From NCBI GenBank assembly GCA_037439945.1, contig JBBIVA010000114.1, positions 1 through 12,734 on the forward strand: DNA of 12,734 bases. The letters run 5' to 3'. Shown piece by piece: positions 1 through 6,367 of the stretch. Made by a program: the position numbers and the translations under genes. Positions within the stretch are counted from its first letter, which is position 1. The number at the start of each line of letters is the position of its first letter. Origin of the DNA: CALEUX01 sp037439945 (GTDB lineage: Bacteria > Bacteroidota > Bacteroidia > Bacteroidales > Marinilabiliaceae). The notes beneath the pieces were generated by a model. The model worked only from the letters and a program-made list of their open reading frames with translations, did no database searches and was not told where the DNA came from.

Positions 1-4
1 TTAA

Positions 5-27
5 TTTCTAATGACGGTCATTAGAAA
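5..27. promoter_or_regulatory. Perfect 23-bp palindrome, candidate operator
   Basis: Two perfect 11-base arms, TTTCTAATGAC and GTCATTAGAAA, flank a single central G at position 16. It starts 36 bases past the stop codon of the Crp-family gene and would sit in front of, or between, genes left of the window. A one-base loop and no T-run afterwards make a terminator less likely than a protein-binding site. The TGA and TCA halves are 3 bases apart, not the 6 usual for Crp/Fnr sites, so assignment to the neighbouring regulator is only a guess. Confidence 0.5.
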
Positions 28-62
28 AAATGGCTAAAGACAAATTTGGGTTAAATTCCAAA

Positions 63-773
63 TCAAACATAAACATTTCCAATTTTTATCAATTTGGGGA
101 TGTTAATAAGTTTTATTTTACGGCCGCTTAATTCAATAAGCTTATCCGATTTAAATTCCGACAATAACCGTATTACTGACTCAGTAGCAGTGCCCACCAT
201 ATTTGCCAGCTCTTCACGTGTAAGAGAAATCTGAAGATTATGGTCATCGTCCAGATCGAAAGTATCCATAAGCAGTAACAGCACTTCAGCCAGTCGTTCC
301 CTAACAGTTTTCTGGGCAATGTCAGTTAAATATTTATTTGCTTCGCCAAGTTCCCGGCAGGTTAGTTTCATAAGAGCCATCGCAAATTCCGGACTCCCCT
401 TTATATACGCAGTCAGGGTTTCGCCGGGTATATAGCATAAAACAGCGTCATGGATAACTCGTGCAGTTGTACATGCTAATTCATCACTGATAACTGATCG
501 GAAGGCAATTAAATCACCTTCTCTGGCAAAACGAATTATTTGCTCCTTACCATCAAAGCCGGTTTTGTAAATTTTAAGTACTCCGCTACAAACAATATAA
601 CTGCCATTTATGCGGTTACCTTCATTATAAATTATTGAACCTCTTCGGTAGTTGGTGCAAACCAGGTTTTGGTTTAGTTTTTCTACTTCCGAATCTGTAA
701 GGCCTTTAAAAATGTCATATTTCCTAACATCCAGGTTTTCAGGCCATGAATCAATCTGACCATTTTTCATCAT
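63..773 (-). CDS. Crp/Fnr-family transcriptional regulator
   Basis: A 236-residue regulator with a cyclic-nucleotide-binding-like beta-barrel (about residues 20-135), a long dimer helix (about 135-170) and a C-terminal winged helix (about 180-236). The recognition helix around TATESVIRLL keeps E198 and R202, the Glu-x3-Arg pair that family members use to read TGA half-sites. The Arg-Ser pair that binds cAMP in E. coli CRP is absent; the matching stretch (about 96-104) reads SDELACTTA. There is no N-terminal FNR-type cysteine cluster, and the five cysteines (39, 62, 101, 113, 139) are scattered. The effector is therefore unknown. The first two codons are both ATG, so the start is uncertain by one residue. 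It diverges from an OsmC-family gene, which suggests but does not prove a redox or stress role. Confidence 0.9.
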   Translation of the reverse strand: MMKNGQIDSWPENLDVRKYDIFKGLTDSEVEKLNQNLVCTNYRRGSIIYNEGNRINGSYIVCSGVLKIYKTGFDGKEQIIRFAREGDLIAFRSVISDELACTTARVIHDAVLCYIPGETLTAYIKGSPEFAMALMKLTCRELGEANKYLTDIAQKTVRERLAEVLLLLMDTFDLDDDHNLQISLTREELANMVGTATESVIRLLSEFKSDKLIELSGRKIKLINIPKLIKIGNVYV

Positions 774-802
774 AATAAAATTAATTTTTGAAGGTATGAT
801 GG

Positions 803-830
803 CTTCTCCCGCAATTGCGGGAGAACTTGC
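803..830 (-). repeat. 28-nt leader hairpin repeat, copy 1
   Basis: On the minus strand it reads GCAAGTTC followed by a CCCG stem and its CGGG partner. Positions 804-825 form a perfect 22-bp palindrome. It lies 30 bases upstream of the Crp-family start codon, in the probable leader RNA. Two further copies have the same orientation and the same internal spacing, at 943-970 and 5772-5799. No T-run follows, so it is not an obvious terminator. It could be a dispersed REP-like element or an RNA structure. Confidence 0.6.
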
Positions 831-942
831 ATTTTAATAATTTTATTATTTTGGTGTTTGCGTTTTTTTAAAAATGCTCGTTTCATCCGAAAATAATTTT
901 TAAATAAGGCAGGATAGAATTTGCATGATGAATTCTCACCCG

Positions 943-970
943 TATTTCCCGAAAAGTTGGGACAAGTTGT
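943..970 (-). repeat. 28-nt leader hairpin repeat, diverged copy 3
   Basis: Read on the minus strand, this keeps the CAAnTT, CCC and GGGA blocks of the other two copies at exactly the same spacing (8 bases between CCC and GGGA). The stem is weaker because the fourth pair is lost. It would lie in the same leader as copy 1. With only short conserved blocks, shared origin is probable rather than certain. Confidence 0.35.
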
Positions 971-1033
971 TTTCAACTAATCATGCCCGTTTTATATTCA
1001 ATATTTGGAATAATGTCCATTAACAATTAACAA

Positions 1034-1041
1034 CAAAGATA
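1034..1041 (-). promoter_or_regulatory. Candidate -7 box for the Crp-family gene
   Basis: The minus strand reads TATCTTTG, an exact match to the Bacteroidota -7 consensus TAnnTTTG. No TTTG is found at the expected 19-21 bases upstream, so the promoter is incomplete by motif. A second match, TATGTTTG, lies at 1051-1058. Transcription from here would give a leader of about 250 nt carrying both hairpin repeats. Confidence 0.4.
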
Positions 1042-1183
1042 TGAAGAAACCAAACATAACATAAACTTTGGTAAAATATCTGTTAAAACTTTTTAAATTG
1101 GTAGCGGTAAACCTATAATAAGAACAAAATTGCGTAGTAACGGTTTTATTTATTTGTCGAAAAAATAATAATTAATTTTTTAA

Positions 1184-1600
1184 ATGATGAATAATGTAAG
1201 TATTAAATGGTTGGGCGACATGGCTTTTGAAGGTAATGTAGGAGGTCATAAAATTATAATGGATGCTGCACCTGAAAGCGGTGGTGACAATAAAGGTGCC
1301 AGGCCAAAACCTCTAATGTTATTGGCTTTGGCAGGATGTACAGGCATGGATGTTGTTTCGATATTAAAAAAGATGAGAGTTGAACCTGATGATTTTCAGA
1401 TATTTGTTGAAGGGGAATTAACCGACGAACATCCAAAATATTATCAGAATATGAAAGTTATTTATCAGTTTAAGGGGAAGGGTTTACCTATGGATAAACT
1501 TGAAAAAGCAGTTGCATTATCAGAAGAAAAATATTGTGGTGTTTCTGCTTTGTACAAAAAAGTAATTCCTGTAAGTTTTGAGATAAGGGTGGTGGACTGA
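1184..1600 (+). CDS. OsmC-family protein
   Basis: A 138-residue member of the OsmC/Ohr superfamily, cytoplasmic thiol-dependent peroxidases that reduce organic hydroperoxides. The two family cysteines are visible: C52 in LAGCTGMDV at the start of the long helix and C118 in EKYCGVSAL. R40 in GARPKPL fits the conserved active-site arginine region. Length is normal. It resembles the YhfA/OsmC-like group more than classical Ohr, so the substrate is not fixed. The first two codons are both ATG; no clear ribosome-binding site decides between them. It is transcribed away from the Crp-family regulator and ends at a strong terminator, so it is probably a single-gene unit, possibly controlled by that regulator. 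Confidence 0.88.
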   Translation: MMNNVSIKWLGDMAFEGNVGGHKIIMDAAPESGGDNKGARPKPLMLLALAGCTGMDVVSILKKMRVEPDDFQIFVEGELTDEHPKYYQNMKVIYQFKGKGLPMDKLEKAVALSEEKYCGVSALYKKVIPVSFEIRVVD

Positions 1601-1606
1601 TTTGTT

Positions 1607-1644
1607 AAAAAGAGCAGCGCTTTTTTTGTTGCGTTGCTCTTTTT
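1607..1644. terminator. Bidirectional intrinsic terminator between OsmC gene and pheS
   Basis: Arms 1607-1620 and 1631-1644 form a 14-bp stem with one G-T pair, with AAAAAGAGCA pairing to TGCTCTTTTT. The stem ends in T-runs on both strands, so it can serve the plus-strand OsmC gene and the minus-strand pheS, which converge here. Confidence 0.85.
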
Positions 1645-1696
1645 ATTTTCTTTTCCAGTAATTGCTTTTAGGTTGTTTAAAGCCTTTTGATTCTTA

Positions 1697-2716
1697 TTAT
1701 AAAGCTGATTTAAACTGCTCAAGGAAACGAACATCATTTTCGAAAAACAAACGGATGTCGTTAATCTGGTATTTCAGAAGGGTAATTCGTTCAATACCCA
1801 TACCAAAAGCAAATCCGGTATATTTTTCGCTGTCAATTTTGCAGTTGTTAAGTACATTTGGGTCAACCATTCCACAACCAAGAATTTCAACCCAACCTGT
1901 ATGTTTGCACATGTTGCAACCTTTACCACCACAAAGGGTACATGAAATATCCATTTCGGCTGATGGCTCAGTAAAAGGGAAATAGGAAGGTCTTAATCTT
2001 ATTTGAGTGTTTTGCCCGAACATTTCCTTGGCAAAATATAATAAAGTTTGTCTCAAATCGGCAAAGGAAACATCAGTATCAATATAAAGACCCTCAACCT
2101 GGTGAAAAATACAGTGTGCCCTTGCCGAAATTGCTTCGTTTCTGAATACCCTGCCGGGGAATATTGCCCTTATGGGAGGTTGCTGTTTTTCCATATACCT
2201 TACCTGTACCGATGATGTGTGCGTTCGTAACAGGATATCAGGGTTTTTATGAATGAAAAAGGTGTCCTGCATGTCTCGGGCCGGATGTTCAGGTGGAAAA
2301 TTCAGAGCTGAAAATACATGCCAGTCGTCCTCAATTTCAGGGCCCTCTGCTACATTAAATCCCAAACGGCCAAAAATATCAACTATTTGATTCCGCACAA
2401 CTGACAATGGATGACGACCTCCAATGGGGGCGTAGGTCCCGGGCAAAGTAAGGTCTGAATTCCCTGTTGAAGTTTCTGTTTTTTCAAAATTATCCTTCAT
2501 GTTTTGAATGGCTTCCTGGGCTTTATTTTTTAATTGATTGAGGGCCATTCCAACTTCCTTCTTTTCTAGTGCATCAACATTTTTAAATTCATCAAACAAA
2601 ACAGGAATCAAACCTTTTTTACTAAGGTATTTAATTCTTAAATTCTCAACATCAGAAGCTGAACCAGCCTTCAAACTGTCTATTTCGCTTATCAAATTGT
2701 TAATTTTATCAAGCAT
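1697..2716 (-). CDS. pheS: Phenylalanine-tRNA ligase alpha subunit
   Basis: A full-length 339-residue catalytic alpha subunit of the cytoplasmic PheST tetramer, which charges tRNA-Phe. The N-terminal coiled-coil arm covers about residues 1-85 and the class II catalytic core about 95-335. Visible landmarks are FPPEHPARDMQDTFF (140-154), LLRTHTSS (162-169), the motif 2 region FRNEAISARAHCIFHQVEG (191-209) and motif 3 GFAFGMGIER (301-310). Four cysteines at 259, 262, 267 and 270 (CTLC, then CNMC) form the probable metal knuckle seen in many bacterial PheS, followed by the GWVEILGCGMVDPNVL signature. pheT is not next to it. The gene follows the cyclophilin cluster by 62 bases but has its own -7 box. 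Confidence 0.97.
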   Translation of the reverse strand: MLDKINNLISEIDSLKAGSASDVENLRIKYLSKKGLIPVLFDEFKNVDALEKKEVGMALNQLKNKAQEAIQNMKDNFEKTETSTGNSDLTLPGTYAPIGGRHPLSVVRNQIVDIFGRLGFNVAEGPEIEDDWHVFSALNFPPEHPARDMQDTFFIHKNPDILLRTHTSSVQVRYMEKQQPPIRAIFPGRVFRNEAISARAHCIFHQVEGLYIDTDVSFADLRQTLLYFAKEMFGQNTQIRLRPSYFPFTEPSAEMDISCTLCGGKGCNMCKHTGWVEILGCGMVDPNVLNNCKIDSEKYTGFAFGMGIERITLLKYQINDIRLFFENDVRFLEQFKSAL

Positions 2717-2749
2717 GGGTCAAAATTTATTAGTATCATTCTGGATCAC

Positions 2750-2757
2750 AAAAGTAA
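2750..2757 (-). promoter_or_regulatory. Candidate -7 box for pheS
   Basis: The minus strand reads TACTTTTG, an exact TAnnTTTG match in the 62-bp gap upstream of pheS. It would give a leader of roughly 25-30 nt. No TTTG is found at the expected distance upstream, so strength is unclear and some pheS transcript may come from the cyclophilin genes. Confidence 0.45.
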
Positions 2758-2778
2758 TAATTTGAATCTATATTGGAT

Positions 2779-4110
2779 TTATTTCCTTATAATATCAATA
2801 CTTATGATTCTTATATCAGTTTCAGGACGATCAACGTTGTAAACTTTAACACCTGATATTTTATCCACAACATCCATCCCTGATATAACCTCTCCAAATA
2901 CAGTATAGTCATTATCCAGGTAAGGGGCCCCGCCAATAGTTGTGTAAACTTTTCTTTGTTCGGCTGAAAATTTCATCTTTTTCTGTTTTTCCAGTTCGTC
3001 AAGCTCGGTGTTGTCAAATAACCTGCCGCATACCACATAAAATTGGGCCCCATCTGAGTAGTTTCTGGGATTTCGTTCACCAGGAAGTTTTGATGCCGCA
3101 ATGGCCCCTCGTCTATGAAATATTCCCTTAACAATATTCATTGGGAGTGAATACCCGGGGCCTTGCCAACCAACAACATCATCACGTTTGGCATTACGGG
3201 TATCAGCGGCACCTGTTTGTATTAAGAAGTTTTTTATAACCCTATGGATCAGCAGGCTATCATAATAATTATCACTTACAAGTTTAATAAAATTATCACG
3301 GTATTCAGGAGTCTCATTATGAAGCCTGATTGTGAATGATCCCATTGTGGTGTTAACCCTGAACCCTTGTACCTTGTAATGCGAAATGTAAACCTTATTG
3401 CTTTTTGTACTAAGGCCTATGATACTTTTTGGTGGGTGTTGCGTACTTAATAATTCTGCTATATATTTTGACCCAATTACCCCAAAACAGGAAGAACCGG
3501 TGTCAAAATTCATTTTTTGTATTATCCCGGCCAGGGCATGGTCACTGAAAAAGGCGGGTTTTCCTGGTTCCAGTTCACTTTTTAGTAAATAAAACTCAAT
3601 TGAATCAGAAGTGAAATTGTTTATAATGGCGCTTTTACTTACATAAAGGTCTCTTTGCGGGCGTAGTAATGTATAAAGTGAATCAGGGTTTATTATTGGT
3701 TCAACTATCGGTATAAAGTTCTCATTCTTCCTTTCAACCTTTAATAATACCAGATTTTGGTTTAGGTTGTAATTGGTATAACCCTTAACTTCATAATATT
3801 GAGTAGTTCCGGGGGCTGATATTTTAGCCCTGTAAGCCACTTTAATTATATCTAAATTTGTAATAACAATTTCTTTATCAACAAAAAATCCAAAACCATT
3901 GCCAACAGGCCTTGTATAAGCATCCGAAGTTTTAATTTCTACAATTCCCAAAATGTTTGATTGGTATGAACCCCTTATTAATTGTGGTTGTTGATTTTCT
4001 TTTTTATTGGTTTTGGTACCGCACCCTATTAAAAGCAGGAATATAAATTTTAAAGTAAAAGTTTGAATTAGCTTAAACCGTAACATAACCCCAAAACTTA
4101 TTAATGGCAT
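2779..4110 (-). CDS. Lipoprotein: degenerate HtrA-like domain fused to cyclophilin PPIase
   Basis: A 443-residue envelope lipoprotein. The signal ends in a lipobox with C30. Residues about 45-235 resemble a trypsin-fold HtrA domain: GNGFGFFV (70-77), IVITNLDII (81-89), LVLLKV (120-125), EPGKPAFFSDHALAGII (181-197). Against HtrA, the catalytic His aligns with D87, Asp with N119 and Ser with P185, so protease activity is unlikely. Residues about 246-443 form a cyclophilin that should isomerise Xaa-Pro bonds: HRVI with R290, F295 and Q298, then AQFYVV with Q356 and F357, and YLDNDYTVFGEV. Human W121 is Y397 and H126 is Y402. The start overlaps the upstream gene by 10 bases. An alternative ATG at 4086 (M9) gives a more typical lipoprotein signal and may be the true start. 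Inference: a substrate-binding pseudoprotease coupled to a foldase. Confidence 0.85.
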   Translation of the reverse strand: MPLISFGVMLRFKLIQTFTLKFIFLLLIGCGTKTNKKENQQPQLIRGSYQSNILGIVEIKTSDAYTRPVGNGFGFFVDKEIVITNLDIIKVAYRAKISAPGTTQYYEVKGYTNYNLNQNLVLLKVERKNENFIPIVEPIINPDSLYTLLRPQRDLYVSKSAIINNFTSDSIEFYLLKSELEPGKPAFFSDHALAGIIQKMNFDTGSSCFGVIGSKYIAELLSTQHPPKSIIGLSTKSNKVYISHYKVQGFRVNTTMGSFTIRLHNETPEYRDNFIKLVSDNYYDSLLIHRVIKNFLIQTGAADTRNAKRDDVVGWQGPGYSLPMNIVKGIFHRRGAIAASKLPGERNPRNYSDGAQFYVVCGRLFDNTELDELEKQKKMKFSAEQRKVYTTIGGAPYLDNDYTVFGEVISGMDVVDKISGVKVYNVDRPETDIRIISIDIIRK

Positions 4111-4928
4111 TCTTCAATTGTAATTATAACATCTTTAACCGGACGATCATTTTTGTCGGTTGGCAGCTCTGCAATACGGTTAATTACATCAAACCCTTCA
4201 ACCACCTCCCCAAAAACAGTGTAATCTCCATCCAAATCAGGGCAGCCCCCTATTGTGGTATAGGCCTTACGCTGCTCAGATGTAAATATTAACCTGTCTG
4301 ACAAAGTAAATTCAAAATCAATTTTCGATTTAATTTCTGATAACTTTCTGTTAAATTCACGTGGATTTTCTTTTTTGAGCTTATCAAGCTCATCTTTTTG
4401 GGGCAGGTAATATTTTCTTTTCAGCTCAGCCAGTATTGGATTATTAACCTTCTTTTCAAGCAAATTTAGCTCTTCGGTAGAATAAACCCTGCCATGTACA
4501 ATGTAAAACTGTGAAATATCCGACATCCTGAAATGATTAATATTTTCGGGTTGCCGGGGAGCACATATAGCCCCCTTTTTATGAAATAATTCTTTTGAAA
4601 ATTCAGAGCTGATAGTATTACTAACACTTCCATAACCAATATGCTTTCCCGGAGGTGCATTACGCGAATCGTCAGAACCTCCCTGTATTACAAAATTTTT
4701 TATTACCCTGTAAAACAGTGTGCCGTTAAAATGATTTTTGGTAATTAATTTAAGAAACTCATTACGGTGATTTGGAGTTTCATTGTAAAGCCTGATACGC
4801 ATTGTTCCCTGGTTGGTTTTTATGCAAACGTAATATACCGGCTCCTGGGCTGTTACTTTATTTTGAATAAAAAAAATGAATAAAAGGAACAGTAAAACAA
4901 ATGCCGGATGCCTTTTAATATTAATCAT
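4101..4928 (-). CDS. Secreted cyclophilin-type peptidyl-prolyl cis-trans isomerase
   Basis: A 275-residue exported cyclophilin. The hydrophobic signal peptide ends at VTA-Q (cleavage near 27/28), with no lipobox, so it is probably soluble in the periplasm. Catalytic landmarks: FYRVIKNFVIQGGSDDSRN with R74, F79 and Q82, ISQFYIV with Q140 and F141, and DLDGDYTVFGEV, where the residue matching human W121 is D231. Between Q140 and the TTIGG strand there is a charged, helix-rich insertion (about 150-215) absent from compact cyclophilins. Its ATG shares a base with the stop codon of the gene before it (TAATG), which implies translational coupling. The middle of three tandem paralogues, it differs from them in its export signal. 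Substrates are unknown. Confidence 0.92.
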   Translation of the reverse strand: MINIKRHPAFVLLFLLFIFFIQNKVTAQEPVYYVCIKTNQGTMRIRLYNETPNHRNEFLKLITKNHFNGTLFYRVIKNFVIQGGSDDSRNAPPGKHIGYGSVSNTISSEFSKELFHKKGAICAPRQPENINHFRMSDISQFYIVHGRVYSTEELNLLEKKVNNPILAELKRKYYLPQKDELDKLKKENPREFNRKLSEIKSKIDFEFTLSDRLIFTSEQRKAYTTIGGCPDLDGDYTVFGEVVEGFDVINRIAELPTDKNDRPVKDVIITIEECH

Positions 4929-5740
4929 TACTCTTTAATAACTTTTATTTTCATGATAACATCTTTAAGAGGCCTTGCTATTTCATTTGTTTCAACTGCA
5001 GCTATGGAATCAATAACTTCCAACCCTGATTCCACTTCGCCGAAAACGGTATAAGCATTATCAAGGTGTGGAGTACCGCCGAGAGTAGTATAAACCTTTC
5101 TGTGCTCGGGCAATATTTTTACCGGCTCAAGGGCATTCATTTCAGGTGCTGCCTCAGCAGTAACCTTTTGAATTAATTGCTGAATGCCTTCATTGTCACC
5201 GCTTTGTTGTAATTGCATATAAGTATCGCGATGATTGTTCATATATTTCATCATTACAGACTGACGTTTTCTGTCGGTTGCTACCTTTTCAAACTGATCT
5301 ATTTCTTCGTTAGTATAAACCTGTCCCTGAACTATATAAAATTGAGAGCCGGATGATTTTTTTTGCGGATTGACCTGATCACCTGTACGAGCGGCAGCTA
5401 AAGCCCCTTTTTTGTGAAAGTAAAGTGGATAATTAATTTCTGCATCAATAGTGTAATCCGGACCACCATTTCCCAATTGTATACCGGGCATGGCATTACG
5501 TGAATTGGGGTCGCCCCCCTGTATCATAAACTCACTTATAACCCTGTGAAACAATAACCCGTCATAATATCCCTCACGTATTAGCTTTAAAAAGTTATCT
5601 CTATGCAATGGCGTTTCATTATAAAGCCTGATTTTAATATTTCCATATGTTGTTTCAATAACAACTTTTTCTTGTTTTTGGGCGCATCCAACAAATGGAG
5701 TCAAAATGGCCAGTACAATTAAAATTTTAATAATTTTCAT
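4928..5740 (-). CDS. Lipoprotein cyclophilin-type peptidyl-prolyl cis-trans isomerase
   Basis: A 270-residue cyclophilin and the first of three tandem paralogues. The signal peptide ends in the lipobox FVGC with C19, so it is probably membrane-anchored in the envelope. It has the best-preserved catalytic set of the three: LLFHRVISEFMIQGGDPNSRN with R66, F71 and Q74, GSQFYIV with Q133 and F134, and HLDNAYTVFGEV with H225. A helical, Gln- and Lys-rich insertion (about 143-212) sits between the SQFYIV and TTLGG strands, making the Q133-H225 distance 92 residues against about 10 in human cyclophilin A. No promoter motif was found directly upstream; transcription may come from the promoter of the hypothetical gene at 5838-6185. 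Confidence 0.94.
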   Translation of the reverse strand: MKIIKILIVLAILTPFVGCAQKQEKVVIETTYGNIKIRLYNETPLHRDNFLKLIREGYYDGLLFHRVISEFMIQGGDPNSRNAMPGIQLGNGGPDYTIDAEINYPLYFHKKGALAAARTGDQVNPQKKSSGSQFYIVQGQVYTNEEIDQFEKVATDRKRQSVMMKYMNNHRDTYMQLQQSGDNEGIQQLIQKVTAEAAPEMNALEPVKILPEHRKVYTTLGGTPHLDNAYTVFGEVESGLEVIDSIAAVETNEIARPLKDVIMKIKVIKE

Positions 5741-5771
5741 ATGTTAATAATTTTTATTTAGAACCATTTAG

Positions 5772-5816
5772 CCAGTCCCGATTATTCGGGGGAACTTGCC
5801 CCTCACAATCGGGGCC
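5772..5816 (-). repeat. Leader hairpin repeat, copy 2, with extra arm
   Basis: Positions 5772-5799 match copy 1 (803-830) on the same strand: GCAAGTTC, then CCCG-CGGG. The next stem pair changes from C-G in copy 1 to A-T here, a compensatory change that keeps the stem. The extra part up to 5816 offers competing pairings: AATCGGG (5807-5813) with CCCGATT (5777-5783), and GGGG (5789-5792) with CCCC (5799-5802). It lies 31 bases upstream of the first cyclophilin start and after the stop of the gene before it. It may dampen readthrough or act in the leader, but has no T-run. Confidence 0.6.
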
Positions 5817-5837
5817 TGTTTCATATAGATTTAGGTT

Positions 5838-6185
5838 TCAGTTTAATACTTGTGAAAAATATTGATGCATAGCTTTTTTTAATAATTGCTTTTGCATTCC
5901 GGGTGTAATTGTACTAACATTTTTAATAACGTCAAATTTTGGCCAGCCTTCATCATCATTTCCCGACCTTTTTATATAACCCAATAACTCAAACAAATTG
6001 CATTTACCTAAATTGATAAGGTCATTTTTCTCATTCCGGGGATATGGCCTGAAACCGGTACCCCTTTCCTGTATCCCAATAATAAACAGCATAAAATCAA
6101 AGTCGGCAGTAACTTTAAAGTGTTTGCTGACTTTCAGAACCAACTCATCCCACTGTTCTTCGGATATTAAATTTAGATTTTCCAT
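5838..6185 (-). CDS. Conserved-looking hypothetical protein
   Basis: I do not recognise this family. From the ATG at 6185 it encodes 115 residues with no signal peptide or membrane segment, so it is probably cytoplasmic. It looks mixed alpha/beta, with a hydrophobic strand DFMLFIIGIQERGTGF and a compact motif FRPYPRNEKNDLINLGKCNLFELLGYI, then DDEGWPKFD and a basic C-terminal helix. The frame is open back to an ATG at 6245, which would add 20 residues (MVIIKVIIVLIF, then Lys-rich). I prefer 6185 because the added stretch looks like translated leader and the shorter N-terminus, MENLNLISEEQWDEL, is a typical soluble start. A near-perfect promoter at 6368-6398 drives it. It precedes the cyclophilin genes on the same strand with a 97-base gap. 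Confidence 0.75.
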   Translation of the reverse strand: MENLNLISEEQWDELVLKVSKHFKVTADFDFMLFIIGIQERGTGFRPYPRNEKNDLINLGKCNLFELLGYIKRSGNDDEGWPKFDVIKNVSTITPGMQKQLLKKAMHQYFSQVLN

Positions 6186-6367
6186 TTTTTCAGCTTGTTT
6201 TTTTGATTTGAAAATTAGAACAATTATTACTTTAATGATTACCATCCATATTAATGATTACAATTTAATAAGGTATCACTTGGTTTCCATTTGTTCAAAT
6301 TCAAAATGAAGGGTGTTTTTTTAAGCAAAAATGCCTGAAAACAAACAACTGAGTTCAATAACAGGTT

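Larger units (their letters stand above)
774..1183. other. 410-bp divergent intergenic region
   Basis: This gap separates the Crp-family gene (minus) from the OsmC-family gene (plus). It holds two copies of a 28-nt hairpin repeat (803-830 and 943-970), two consensus -7 boxes facing the regulator (1034-1041 and 1051-1058), and a short inverted repeat AGTTG-TTTT-CAACT (965-978). An open frame on the minus strand runs through part of it but starts with TTG, is made of the repeats and has no recognisable protein, so I do not call a gene. No good promoter for the OsmC gene was found; TTTATTTG at 1149-1156 is one mismatch from the -7 consensus but lacks a well-placed upstream element. Confidence 0.7.

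Noticed and set aside
5..27. Terminator of the Crp-family gene
   Set aside because: A perfect palindrome with a one-base centre and no T-run fits an operator better, though a looped hairpin cannot be fully excluded.
63..773. Calling the regulator FNR or CRP by name
   Set aside because: The N-terminal cysteine cluster of FNR and the cAMP-binding Arg-Ser of CRP are both missing.
770..976. Minus-strand open frame of 68 codons upstream of the Crp-family gene
   Set aside because: It starts with TTG, is composed largely of the two hairpin repeats and AT-rich leader, resembles no protein, and overlaps the regulator start.
2779..4110. Active HtrA-type protease
   Set aside because: All three expected catalytic positions are substituted; only the fold landmarks remain.
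6186..6245. Upstream ATG at 6245 as a signal peptide for the 115-residue protein
   Set aside because: The stretch is hydrophobic but lacks a cleavage site and is followed directly by a Lys-rich segment and a good internal ATG.
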